The notes under the pieces were generated by a model, which saw only the letters and a program-made list of their open reading frames with translations, was not told where the DNA came from and did not search any database. The translations under genes were made by a program, and so were the position numbers. Positions 55,501 through 63,775 of a DNA stretch of 64,000 bases are shown piece after piece; position 1 is the first letter of the stretch, and every line of letters begins with the position of its first letter. The DNA comes from Wolbachia endosymbiont of Spodoptera picta (GTDB taxonomy: Bacteria; Pseudomonadota; Alphaproteobacteria; Rickettsiales; Anaplasmataceae), in the NCBI RefSeq assembly GCF_018141665.1, contig NZ_CP067976.1, forward strand, positions 930,001 through 994,000. The letters run 5' to 3'.

Positions 55501-55662
55501 GGATGACATCGAAGAAGAAGCTGCTTTTTCTCTTGCTTCAACTAATGAATAAAACAAGCTTTCATCGCACGATTTTATGTAATCCAAAAACGCCTTATCT
55601 AACTTTATTAATTCACTACGAGTGTATAAGTTTGAAAATGAGATTTTGAAATTCAGTTGCAT
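52591..55662 (-). CDS. Multidomain pyridine nucleotide-disulfide oxidoreductase (GltD-like plus ferredoxin-reductase-like), C-terminally truncated, with two palindromic inserts
   Basis: 1023 residues. Residues about 250-350 are cysteine-rich (CIFCHKQSKDSC, CNDCMNSCIYQKQ), like the iron-sulfur region before GltD-type flavoproteins. From about 385 there is a two-dinucleotide-binding FAD domain with VVGLGPAGFNLAHHL and VVIGAGLTAIDTATE. From about 915 there is an FNR-type FAD-binding domain with FKPGQFFRLQNF, which ends at GPTGSPTEIG just where the NAD-binding half should begin, so the 3' end is probably lost. In-frame translated palindromes lie at about residues 52-74 and 841-872. It probably oxidises NAD(P)H; the electron acceptor is unknown. 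It follows fabZ by 45 bp. Confidence 0.75.
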   Translation of the reverse strand: MQLNFKISFSNLYTRSELIKLDKAFLDYIKSCDESLFYSLVEAREKAASSSMSSQCSSQCLTLGSRKQKGWIPAWMKDGCNSQLIMDLSHLLDEFIAKFFNIEKEVEELKEKHNDFAVIYRCKRLFVQRYALKKYTDVANIDYVTNKLNSFITLPTTEKNFSEQVMSWLENKEDHKEEIELAAQYAVWRVKNKQSILFSIHKKIDYENLVSFLKKEVDEVEVLYSNEVKRRYGFDLTSKKVSLNKALDNAHYCIFCHKQSKDSCSKGLINDDNTFKKSPLRVELHGCPLEQKISEMNLVKSEGYSIASLAIVMIDNPLCAATGHRICNDCMNSCIYQKQEPVNVPAIETRILDDVLSLPYGFEIYSLLSRWNPLNFKRPLPKGNTGKNVLVVGLGPAGFNLAHHLLNDGHNVIAIDGLKIETLIDNLQLIKGFEHEKLSERTADGFGGVSEYGITSRWDKNYLKIIRLLLERRENFALYGGIRFGSTITVDDAFNLGFDHIALALGSGKPRMIKIKNILARGVRMASDFLMSLQLTGALKFDSIANLQVRMPIVVIGAGLTAIDTATEVLAYYPIQVEKFLLRYEILVDKYGKKYVEKDWKEEEYELANELISHAQLIRKEQESAKKENREAKILELMQSLGGVKIVYRKELKDSPSYRLNSEEVQNALSEGIYFIENLEPIEVVIDKYNHAESIKLIDTKSDEIKHIKARSIFIAAGTEPNTVIATEDKKHFKLNNGYFTHLNSSGKEIDPIFSPKMRDKDRILVYKEGNKTISFFGDLHPSYSGSVVKAMASAKNGYPIISQLLNRVNSFIYVTPARISESHAQLYECCNIRVTFTKKDVIPVPRHWNPENLILNEYTRWLYSQNWIPVSAICTTPPAMRITYKLQHLHAKASRAGIISEHLANKEFFNKIKEQFTAKVIKVQYLTNKVVEIVIKAPLAAKNFKPGQFFRLQNFETNSRKANNTNLAMEGIAVTGTEVDKKKGFISTIVLETGGSTNLCKCFKKGEQIILMGPTGSPTEIG
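53048..53141. repeat. Palindromic repeat inserted in frame in a coding sequence (copy 1)
   Basis: GACACTGGAATCCAG (53048-53062) pairs perfectly with 53109-53123, followed by the rest of the arm GGGCACTGGAATGACA. The repeat adds about 31 codons without a stop to the 1023-codon flavoprotein gene. Confidence 0.8.
55443..55509. repeat. Palindromic repeat inserted in frame in a coding sequence (copy 2)
   Basis: CTGGATCCCAGTGTCAAGCA and the GGGATGA-ACACTGGGATGACA tail belong to the same palindrome family. It adds about 22 codons, including SSQCSSQC, near the N terminus of the flavoprotein. Confidence 0.75.
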
Positions 55663-55707
55663 CTTTATACTATACAGTGTACATACTGTTTCTTATAGAT
55701 GAAGATT

Positions 55708-56139
55708 TTATTTATCTTGCAGTTTTGCTAAGATTGTTGCTCCTGCAACCTCTTCTTTTCCAACAGATGCAACACACTTAAATTTGTATACACCTAAACG
55801 CAAACCTTCAAAGTTAGATTGAAGAATTAAGGTATCTCCTGGAGTGACTGGCTTTCTGAATTTTGCGTTTTCAATGGACATAAAGTATACAACTTTATTT
55901 TCTACTATTTTTTTACCGAGAACACATATAGCAGATGCCTGAGCTAAAGACTCAATTATCAAAACTCCTGGCATTATCGGATGGCCAGGAAAATGACCAA
56001 TAAAAAATTGCTCGTTGAAAGTAACATTTTTGATTGCTTTTATACTTTTACCAGGTTCGCATTCTATAACCCTATCTACTAAGAGAAAAGGATAAGAATG
56101 TGGTAGTATTTTTATAATATTATTGATATTACATTGCAT
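55708..56139 (-). CDS. fabZ: 3-hydroxyacyl-ACP dehydratase FabZ
   Basis: Hot-dog fold dehydratase of fatty acid elongation. The active-site block GHFPGHPIMPGVLIIE contains the catalytic His and Glu, after the N-terminal ILPHSYPFLLVDRV. The ATG at 56139 lies 4 bp after the ompH stop and fits the family start (144 residues), whereas an upstream ATG at 56166 would run into ompH. It is the last gene of the rseP-bamA-ompH-fabZ group. Confidence 0.94.
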   Translation of the reverse strand: MQCNINNIIKILPHSYPFLLVDRVIECEPGKSIKAIKNVTFNEQFFIGHFPGHPIMPGVLIIESLAQASAICVLGKKIVENKVVYFMSIENAKFRKPVTPGDTLILQSNFEGLRLGVYKFKCVASVGKEEVAGATILAKLQDK

Positions 56140-56143
56140 AAGC

Positions 56144-56704
56144 CTACTCAATGCTTTGCAAAGCAAATTCAGGTATTTCCTTGTTTACATTTTTTAATAC
56201 CACATCCGATAAATCGACTTCATCCATGGAGTATAAAACTTGATTCTTTTTTGAAATAAATAGTACTAAATCTATATTGTTTTTTTCTGCCGTTCTTTTA
56301 GCAACTTCTTTTATCTTGTTAAAGACACTTTCTACTGCTTCTCGATAATTTTCTTCTAAATGTGACATTTTCTTGGCGTAATTATCCCTAACGCTTACAG
56401 TATGCTTACTAAATTGTTCCGTCTTTTCTTTTTTTGCTTCTTCTGACAAAAGGTCAAATTCTTCTTTCGATGGCTTAAATTTTTCCAACTCATTTTCAAA
56501 TTCTTGCTGTAATCTAGAATTCTGCTCCTTTATTTGTTGTTGTATATTTTGCAGAGCCAGAGATTCATTGATAACTTTGTCACTATCAATAATGGCAGCC
56601 TTTGTATTAATCGCGCTCTGAGGTTGATACCCTACAAACTTATACCCCACAAATAAGGAAATAATTAAGGCAATAACTGATGTAAATAACTGTATATATT
56701 TCAT
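56144..56704 (-). CDS. ompH: OmpH/Skp-family periplasmic chaperone
   Basis: Periplasmic holdase that carries outer-membrane proteins to the Bam complex. The 186-residue product has an N-terminal membrane anchor or signal (about 1-25), then AAIIDSDKVINES and a long charged coiled-coil region (about 55-140), then NNIDLVLFISKKNQVLY. This is the Skp layout. It starts directly after the bamA stop. Confidence 0.85.
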   Translation of the reverse strand: MKYIQLFTSVIALIISLFVGYKFVGYQPQSAINTKAAIIDSDKVINESLALQNIQQQIKEQNSRLQQEFENELEKFKPSKEEFDLLSEEAKKEKTEQFSKHTVSVRDNYAKKMSHLEENYREAVESVFNKIKEVAKRTAEKNNIDLVLFISKKNQVLYSMDEVDLSDVVLKNVNKEIPEFALQSIE

Positions 56705-59041
56705 TTAAATCCCCGCTTCAATAGAAATTTTAACGTTTGTCGATGGTATTATGTCATAAGCTTCCTTTACTAAAGGAAATCCAAAATCTAATCTCAGCCT
56801 ACCAAAAGGAGAAGGCATTGAAAAGCCAAAACCTGGTGATACTCTTATAAGCTTACTATCGTAATATTTCCCACTATATCCCTTCTTTTCATCTAAACCA
56901 AAAAGTGTTGCATAGTCAACAAATAGTGAGCCTTTGATACCAGCATAGTCGTATAATTTAGATAGTGGAAAATCTACTTGCTGTGTTAAATTAAAATAAG
57001 TTTTGCCTCCCAATGAGCTTTTATTTTTGTCTTCTGCTCTTGGTCCAATGCCGGAAAGGTCAAATCCTCTAATCTCATTGCCACCTTTAAAGAAGTGCTG
57101 GCCAATGTTGAGCTCTTTATTAGTATAGGAAAAAATATGACCTGCTGCTACTTTAAAGCGCAATGTTATATCATCATCAATTTTGCTTAATATAGGGTGT
57201 GTATAAAAAGATAAGAATTCAGATTTTAGGAAATTTACATTTCCCCATAATCCTGAAATATCCTGACTTAAACGCAATAAATATCCCTCTTTAGGAGTAT
57301 AGAGGTTATCCAGTTTATTGTACGCTAACGTGTATCCCACTGATGAAACCTGATACTCACCTTCTTGATCTCTTATTATCTCAGAGATATCCTCATCTTT
57401 TCCACCCTTATTGTCCATGTGTATGTGATTATACTTATAAGAATATTGAAAGGAATTGGTTAGATTTTCTGAGATTTTATATGATACTTTTGCTATTCCT
57501 CCCCAGTTGCAGGTATCGAAAGTAGTGTTTGGTTTGTCTTGTTTTTCATAAAAAATACTCATGCCTAGTGAAGTATCAGAATCGTTAAAATTATTTTCAA
57601 CAGCGTCTATACTAGTAGAAAGAACATATTGACTTTTTTCAAGAGCAAAAGATACCTCTTTACCACTACCAAATAAATTACGATCTGTGAAATCGGTTTT
57701 AACAAATACTCCACCAGGAAGGGACATGCCACCTGTTAAAGATAACGAGGCAGTTCTTTTTTCTTTGACATTTAAATCAAGATTTACTGCATTTTCATCC
57801 ACTATATAACTATTTATTTTTACTGTTTCAAAAAAATCGCTATATATAAGTTTTCTACGTGATTTTTGAATGTCAGATGTGTTATATGCGTCGCCTTCTG
57901 CTATGCTAAGTTTTCTTCTAATTACTTTATCTAAAGTGCGGTCATTACCATCAATAGTAATTTGGTTTATATAAATCTTTTTACCTGGTAGCACTTTGTA
58001 AGTTACATCCACAATATTGTTATGTTGTGTATATTCTGGATTAACTTTTGCAAATATATATCCTTTTTCGTTTAAATGTTTACTTATTTTTTCTGCTGTA
58101 TTGTTAATTTTAACTCTATTAAATATTTGATTATTTTCCTCTTTGATAAATTCTAATATTTCTTCCCTTAAACTTAAATCCTGAATCTCAGTTTCAATAT
58201 CAACTTCATTATTTCCAAATAAGTATTGCTGCTTTTCATCAATCAAAAAAGTTAACTCTATTTGGTTGTTATTATCAACCTCAACAATTGGTTGGATATT
58301 ATTTTGAATATACCCCTTAGATGAATAGAAGCGATCAAGCAGTTCTGTGTTAATCAGTAGATATTGAGGTGAATAATGAGTTCCGCTTTTAAAAATGGCT
58401 CTAAATAACTTACTAAATATATCATTGCTATGCCTTTTGATAACTTGCTCTAGCTCATTTGCTGAAAAGTTTTTATTACCTATGAATCGTAAACCCTTAA
58501 TTTTAGACGTTCTTCCTTCTTTTATCTTAAAAATTAGGTTTATCCTATTGCTACCAAGTTTATCTAGCTCATATGCAATTTTAACACCAATTTTACCACT
58601 GTTCCTATAAAGAGTAGCTAGATTTATTAAATCGTTTTGTAATTTTGTTTCAGTGAAAATAGTTAGTGATTTTGACTGGATAACGTTATTTAGCAACTCT
58701 TTACTGTTAAATAACTTATTGCCTTTCAATATTACTTTGTTAATCAATGGGTTCTCATGAATTTTTACTACTAAGTTTTTTTCATCATCGATATAGGCGT
58801 TAATACTAGCAAATAACTTTGTTTTGTATAAATCTTTTATAACTGAATCTACATCATCATCATCATTTATATGACTACCTGGTTCTAATTTTGTATAAAA
58901 CCTTATTGTTTGATCACTTACTCGCTCATTGCCAATATACTTAATATTTTTTATCTGTACTTTTTCTTTATTTTCTAGAGCAACAAGTAGAGTGGGAAAA
59001 GAAATAAGTATTATTATTAGTATGTGAAATAACTTTTTCAT
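56705..59041 (-). CDS. bamA: Outer membrane protein assembly factor BamA
   Basis: Central beta-barrel of the Bam complex. From the ATG at 59041 (MKKLFHILIIILISF signal peptide) the protein has 778 residues: five POTRA domains to about residue 420 (with IKGLRFIGNKNFSANEL and KIYINQITIDGNDRT among their cores), then a 16-stranded barrel with GGNEIRGFDLSGIGP (the conserved RGF) and a terminal strand ending ISIEAGI. An ATG at 59083 would lie inside rseP. It is in the usual rseP-bamA-ompH-fabZ order. Confidence 0.94.
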   Translation of the reverse strand: MKKLFHILIIILISFPTLLVALENKEKVQIKNIKYIGNERVSDQTIRFYTKLEPGSHINDDDDVDSVIKDLYKTKLFASINAYIDDEKNLVVKIHENPLINKVILKGNKLFNSKELLNNVIQSKSLTIFTETKLQNDLINLATLYRNSGKIGVKIAYELDKLGSNRINLIFKIKEGRTSKIKGLRFIGNKNFSANELEQVIKRHSNDIFSKLFRAIFKSGTHYSPQYLLINTELLDRFYSSKGYIQNNIQPIVEVDNNNQIELTFLIDEKQQYLFGNNEVDIETEIQDLSLREEILEFIKEENNQIFNRVKINNTAEKISKHLNEKGYIFAKVNPEYTQHNNIVDVTYKVLPGKKIYINQITIDGNDRTLDKVIRRKLSIAEGDAYNTSDIQKSRRKLIYSDFFETVKINSYIVDENAVNLDLNVKEKRTASLSLTGGMSLPGGVFVKTDFTDRNLFGSGKEVSFALEKSQYVLSTSIDAVENNFNDSDTSLGMSIFYEKQDKPNTTFDTCNWGGIAKVSYKISENLTNSFQYSYKYNHIHMDNKGGKDEDISEIIRDQEGEYQVSSVGYTLAYNKLDNLYTPKEGYLLRLSQDISGLWGNVNFLKSEFLSFYTHPILSKIDDDITLRFKVAAGHIFSYTNKELNIGQHFFKGGNEIRGFDLSGIGPRAEDKNKSSLGGKTYFNLTQQVDFPLSKLYDYAGIKGSLFVDYATLFGLDEKKGYSGKYYDSKLIRVSPGFGFSMPSPFGRLRLDFGFPLVKEAYDIIPSTNVKISIEAGI

Positions 59042-59048
59042 ATGTATC

Positions 59049-60164
59049 TTAAAAAAGATGCCTAATATCATTTGTGATTGCAACTGCCATCAACAAAAAC
59101 AATATGGTAGCACCGAAAGTGACTGCATATTTTTGATATTTCAAACTCAAATCTCTACGTATAACTGCTTCTATAATATAATGAAATAAATGCCCACCAT
59201 CTAGTAGTGGTATTGGCAGCAAGTTAATTGCAGCTAAATTAGCTGAAATAATTGCCATAAAATATAGAACCATCATAAGTCCCTTTTTAGCTGATTGCCC
59301 TGAATATTTTGCAATTTTTATTGGCCCACCTATTTCATTTATACTCCTTTTACCAACAACAATTTGAAAGAGTGCTTTGATTGTTAAACACATAGTGTGG
59401 TAGGTTTCATTCACTGATAGGCTAGCAGCTCCAAGAAAAGATGACTGTTTTAACCCTATCATATTAATTGAGGTAATTCCTATAGTTTTTCTTTCTATTA
59501 TGTTACCAAAGACATCTCTATCCTCAACTGTAAACGGAGTTAGAATAGTTCTGTACTCTTTGTTATTTCTGCTATACTTAATTTCTATTCTTGTTTCAGG
59601 GTTGGACATTATCACGCGTGAAATATCTTCAAAGTATTTTATTTTGTACTCATTGATCTGTGTAATAGTGTCACCTGGTAATAGGCCAGCTTGCTTTGCT
59701 GCACTTTCTTCAATTACATTACCAATTACTGGTGGAGTACGATAATAACCTGCCAAGCTGAAAAATATTGTGAAAGCTATAACGGTAAATATCATGTTTG
59801 CAAAAGGCCCTGCAAAAACTATTGCTGCTTTTTGATATCGAGGTTTTGTATGGAATGAGTATAATTTTTCTTCTTCAGTTAATTTTTGTTGATCAACAGG
59901 AACGCTTGCTGCATTAGTATCCCCTAACATTTTAACGTAGCCACCCAATGGAAAGGCACTTAATTTCCATCTAGTTCCAGACTTGTCGTTAAAACCAAAA
60001 ATTTCAGGACCAAAGCCTATAGAAAAAGATTCAACTTTAACCTTGCATGCTTTAGCGACAATATAATGCCCACATTCATGCACGAATACTATGATAGAAA
60101 TTATTAAAGAAAACGATAAAAAATAATATATTCCAGCGCTAAGTTGATGAGAAATTAATTCCAC
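59049..60164 (-). CDS. rseP: Site-2 protease RseP/MmpA
   Basis: Intramembrane zinc metalloprotease that cuts anti-sigma factors and signal-peptide remnants. The 371-residue protein has the active-site motif HECGH at residues 29-33 in the first membrane helix, a PDZ domain at about 130-215 (EESAAKQAGLLPGDTITQIN), and LLPIPLLDGGH with the third zinc ligand near the C terminus. It ends 7 bp before bamA. Confidence 0.94.
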   Translation of the reverse strand: MELISHQLSAGIYYFLSFSLIISIIVFVHECGHYIVAKACKVKVESFSIGFGPEIFGFNDKSGTRWKLSAFPLGGYVKMLGDTNAASVPVDQQKLTEEEKLYSFHTKPRYQKAAIVFAGPFANMIFTVIAFTIFFSLAGYYRTPPVIGNVIEESAAKQAGLLPGDTITQINEYKIKYFEDISRVIMSNPETRIEIKYSRNNKEYRTILTPFTVEDRDVFGNIIERKTIGITSINMIGLKQSSFLGAASLSVNETYHTMCLTIKALFQIVVGKRSINEIGGPIKIAKYSGQSAKKGLMMVLYFMAIISANLAAINLLPIPLLDGGHLFHYIIEAVIRRDLSLKYQKYAVTFGATILFLLMAVAITNDIRHLF

Positions 60165-60257
60165 CTATGTTTTAAATCTTAATCAAACATTGAGTATATT
60201 AAAATGCGCCTTGCTTGACAAGTATTTAGTTTAGTCTTTAAATTAAAAAAAAGTTTA

Positions 60258-60530
60258 ATGACAATGATAGATATCTCCTTATTAAGAAGAAAACTGATGT
60301 ATAGGAGTTGGCATAGGGGTTGTAAAGAAACTGATATACTTTTAGGGCATTTTGCATTGAAATATCTTGATAAATTTTCCTTAAGTGAACTAATTGAATA
60401 CGAAAAAATAGTTGATCTTGATGATTACGAATTATATTGTTACATAACTCGTAAGAAACTTCTCCCCCCTGATTTGAGTAGTGAGGTAGTCGATTTGATT
60501 GCTTGCTTTAATCACTTATGCACCCAATAA
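60258..60530 (+). CDS. sdhE: Succinate dehydrogenase assembly factor SdhE
   Basis: Small protein that promotes covalent FAD attachment to SdhA. The 90-residue product has the family signature RSWHRGCKETDILLGHFA, containing the RGxxE core, and LIEYEKIVDLDDYELY. It is divergent from rseP and overlaps the end of zapA by 23 bp. Confidence 0.9.
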   Translation: MTMIDISLLRRKLMYRSWHRGCKETDILLGHFALKYLDKFSLSELIEYEKIVDLDDYELYCYITRKKLLPPDLSSEVVDLIACFNHLCTQ

Positions 60531-60825
60531 TCTTGTTTACCCTATCTAATACTTCAGCATATTCTACTCTTTTTTCCTCCCTATACTTTTTGCATTCTTG
60601 ATTTATTTCGTCTAATCGCTTTGTTAATTCTAAAATTTTGTCTTCGAGAGTCAATGCTGCAAGTAAGAAATTTAATGCATCTGAGCCCTTACCTCCAGTT
60701 CTTTGAGATATGGAGCTAACTAGCTTGTTGAAGCTATTAGCAAGTTGTAATAAATGGTCCTTCTTTTTACTTTCGCAAGATATTTTATATGTGTTATTAC
60801 ATATAACTATTTCTACTACTTGCAT
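60508..60825 (-). CDS. zapA: Cell division protein ZapA
   Basis: Promotes FtsZ filament bundling at the division site. The 105-residue protein has the N-terminal VVEIVICNNTYKISCESKKK domain, the LLQLANSFNKLVSSI helix, and a C-terminal coiled coil. The family has little sequence conservation, but length and order of elements fit. Its end overlaps sdhE on the other strand. Confidence 0.75.
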   Translation of the reverse strand: MQVVEIVICNNTYKISCESKKKDHLLQLANSFNKLVSSISQRTGGKGSDALNFLLAALTLEDKILELTKRLDEINQECKKYREEKRVEYAEVLDRVNKIIGCISD

Positions 60826-60868
60826 ATGATGCTATATTGTACAACTTTCAAATTTACAATATAGATTT

Positions 60869-61147
60869 TCATTCATTTATCAAGAGGGATAACTTTTTAC
60901 TGCTACGAAAATAAGTTTTAAAGTATTGATGTTTTGCAACCTTCTGTGACGTCAAATTACTTGCTTCTTTCAAGTTATAGCTTCTAATTGAAAAAGAACC
61001 AAACCCCCTGATTTCAATTCTATTATGATATTTCAACGTGTTTGAAAACACTCGAAAGAAACTATCAACTATGTCTGCTATAATGACCTTATCTAACAAA
61101 AGGTGTTTTTTTGCCACTTTTGCTATTATATCAGATTTTGTTGCCAT
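60869..61147 (-). CDS. IHF/HU-family DNA-binding protein
   Basis: Dimeric nucleoid protein of 92 residues. The pattern MATKSDIIAKVAKKH, then RIEIRGFGSFSIRSYN matches the IHF-beta branch (GFGSF). The usual beta-arm proline motif (RNP) is replaced by about LTSQKVA, so DNA bending may differ. It follows rpsA by 19 bp, the rpsA-ihfB order common in proteobacteria, which supports IHF over HU. Confidence 0.85.
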   Translation of the reverse strand: MATKSDIIAKVAKKHLLLDKVIIADIVDSFFRVFSNTLKYHNRIEIRGFGSFSIRSYNLKEASNLTSQKVAKHQYFKTYFRSSKKLSLLINE

Positions 61148-61166
61148 TTATATGAAGCACAAGAAG

Positions 61167-62819
61167 TTATTTGGCAGATAATATTATATTATATTTTTCA
61201 ACACCTACTACTTCAACTTGTATTTTTTCTGATATAGAAAACTTTTTATTTTCTGGTAAATGCTCTTGATCTACTAAAAGGGTTACATTGTTCTCAACCT
61301 CAACGATTAGACCATTTTCCTCTCTCTTACTTACAGTAACCTGAATTTTATCCCCTACTTTAACTTTCTCTATCAGTTCTTCAAGAGGATCATACTCTAT
61401 TTGCTTTACTCCAAGATAAATTCTTGTCCGATCTACGTTAGCCCTTATCACTTTTGCTTCTATTTCATCACCTACATTATACTTTTTTATCTCATCTGAA
61501 TTGTTTTTCGACCAACTTAGATTTTGCATATAAATTGTTCCTTCTACGTCCTCAGATATCTCAGAATTATCAAAAGTCACAGATATTTGCGAACCATTGT
61601 TGCTTTTAACTTTACCAGAAACAATAGAACCAAGAGGATATTTATCAATAAATACTTGCCAAGGATTCTCTACGCACCTTTTTGTGCTTAAACTCATCTT
61701 ATTTTTAATAATGTCAATACCGAGAATTTTTACATCCACTTCTTGTCCTATTGTTACAAAACTACTGATTGGTAAATTACTCTTGCTCCAAGTTATTTCT
61801 GATGAGTGTACCAAACCCGCAATCCCAGGTTTAATCTCAACAATGAATCCACAATCTTTTATACCCGTTACACATCCTTTGTGTACGCTGTTAATTGGAC
61901 ATTTTGACTCTAGATCTTGCCAAGGATTATCTCCTAATTGTTTTACACCAAGGGAGATTTTTCCATTTTCTCTATCTATTTTTATAATTTTAGTTTTTAT
62001 ATGCTGACCACAAGAAAAAATTGCAGATGGATGACTTACATTACTCCAAGAGATATCTGTAATATGTAGCAGTCCATCTATAACTCCCACTGTATCTGAT
62101 TCATGAATGCCAACAAATGCACCGTAGTGAGTGATGCTTTTTATTTTGCCTTCTACTACATCACCTTCATTAAAAGATTCTAAAAACTTAATTTTTTCAC
62201 CAGCATGCAAGTTCTCTAATACCAGCTTTCTTGATACTACAATATTCCCCTGCTTCTTATCCATTTTAAGCACGATGAATTTTTGTTCAGTTTCAATAAG
62301 GTGATTAGCATCTTTTATTTGCTTCAAATCCACATGACTCAGCGGTAAAAACGCACTTATTCCATCACCAAGATCAACAATAAAACCGCATTTAATTGAG
62401 CGTTTAATGATTCCTGTTACTTCATCTTTTGTAACTGCGCTTTCTTCCAATTTATTCCATTTTTCGTCTCTGATTGCTTTCTCACGACTAAGAACAACAT
62501 TACCATGGTAATCTTCAATTCTTTCAACATAAACTCTAATTTTCGAGCCAACAGTGATATCATCATTACAACTGAGCTCCTTAATCAGAATTCTTCCGTC
62601 TGACTTTAAACCAACATCAACCACAATATCATTAGAATTTCTTCTTGTGATTATACCTTCTACCACATCTCCTTCTTTGATTTTGTTAGCAAAAGAATCT
62701 TCACAAAAGTCATTGTCTTGATTATCAAATTGATCTTGAAATATCTCTTCTATGAATCTATTTGATGATAGCCTCTTGATAGCAACTGTACTTTCCATAC
62801 CTTTTAATTTTAACTTCAT
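61167..62819 (-). CDS. rpsA: 30S ribosomal protein S1
   Basis: RNA-binding ribosomal protein that captures mRNA for translation. The 550-residue protein has six S1 (OB-fold) repeats; examples are GDVVEGIITRRNSNDIVVD, DGISAFLPLSHV, and GIKDCGFIVEIKPGIAGLVH. A second in-frame ATG at 62798 (MESTVAIK) is a possible start. The gene order rpsA-ihfB is conserved. Confidence 0.94.
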   Translation of the reverse strand: MKLKLKGMESTVAIKRLSSNRFIEEIFQDQFDNQDNDFCEDSFANKIKEGDVVEGIITRRNSNDIVVDVGLKSDGRILIKELSCNDDITVGSKIRVYVERIEDYHGNVVLSREKAIRDEKWNKLEESAVTKDEVTGIIKRSIKCGFIVDLGDGISAFLPLSHVDLKQIKDANHLIETEQKFIVLKMDKKQGNIVVSRKLVLENLHAGEKIKFLESFNEGDVVEGKIKSITHYGAFVGIHESDTVGVIDGLLHITDISWSNVSHPSAIFSCGQHIKTKIIKIDRENGKISLGVKQLGDNPWQDLESKCPINSVHKGCVTGIKDCGFIVEIKPGIAGLVHSSEITWSKSNLPISSFVTIGQEVDVKILGIDIIKNKMSLSTKRCVENPWQVFIDKYPLGSIVSGKVKSNNGSQISVTFDNSEISEDVEGTIYMQNLSWSKNNSDEIKKYNVGDEIEAKVIRANVDRTRIYLGVKQIEYDPLEELIEKVKVGDKIQVTVSKREENGLIVEVENNVTLLVDQEHLPENKKFSISEKIQVEVVGVEKYNIILSAK

Positions 62820-62922
62820 TAGAACTCATATATTATATAATATTAATAATTAGTGACAAGTAAATTCTCATTAATTCATTTCGAGAATTGTTTAAGCTAT
62901 AAAAGATTAAGTTATGTAAGAT

Positions 62923-63567
62923 ATGTTATCTAGGAATAATAATTGGATTAGGTCATTTTCCAGAAGATCTAGGTTGAAGTTGAATGTTTTGGAGAAGTAT
63001 TCTATTAAAAACAGCAAGGAATCTATAAAAAAGATCGTAGACTTACAAAAAAGAATACGAGTAGAAATAGGTTTCGGTAATGGTAAAAATATGCTCCATC
63101 AGGCATTCAATGAATCTGATCTATTATTTATAGGATGTGAGCCTTATTTAAAGGGGGTCTCTTCCTTGCTAAAAAGCATAGAAGCACACAGCATAAAAAA
63201 TATTTTAATATGGACAGAAGATGCAAGAGAATTAATTGTCAATTTTCCTGACCACAGTGTTGAAAAATTCTTTATTCTCTTTCCAGATCCATGGCCAAAA
63301 AGAAGTCACAACAAAAGACGGTTAATTAATACGGAATTTTTAAATTTATTAGCAAAAAAAATACTTGTCACAGGTGAAATATTTATTGCAACTGATCATC
63401 AGGATTATGCAGAGTGGATAGAGTTACATATAAAGCAGTGTAATTTTTTAACCTATAAGGAAGATAGTTTTGCAAATTATACCCCAACAAAATACCACAG
63501 AAAAGCGCTAGAATATCAGCGTAAAATAAAGTTTTTTAAAGTAAATGTTATATCTAAACTGACTTAG
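62923..63567 (+). CDS. trmB: tRNA (guanine-46-N7)-methyltransferase
   Basis: SAM-dependent methyltransferase for m7G46 in the variable loop. The 214-residue product has the N-terminal RRSRLKLN, the SAM site VEIGFGNGKNMLHQA, IGCEPYLKGV, and the signature FILFPDPWPKRSHNKRRLI with the catalytic Asp. The C-terminal TPTKYHRKALEYQRKI is also standard. It is divergent from rpsA. Confidence 0.95.
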   Translation: MLSRNNNWIRSFSRRSRLKLNVLEKYSIKNSKESIKKIVDLQKRIRVEIGFGNGKNMLHQAFNESDLLFIGCEPYLKGVSSLLKSIEAHSIKNILIWTEDARELIVNFPDHSVEKFFILFPDPWPKRSHNKRRLINTEFLNLLAKKILVTGEIFIATDHQDYAEWIELHIKQCNFLTYKEDSFANYTPTKYHRKALEYQRKIKFFKVNVISKLT

Positions 63568-63775
63568 ATTTACCTCTGCTTGTTAGTACAGATGTGTACA
63601 TGACACTCTATAGTGCAAGTAGCCTACCATATACTGGGAATAACAGTTTACTGAATTCTTTAATCTCACAAATAGAAAGATCAATAAACTTGATAAACAT
63701 CAACATTATCAGCCAGCATTGCTTTTGCAACTTCAATTCTACCTTTTTTATGATCGGTTTGGATAATTTTATAAC

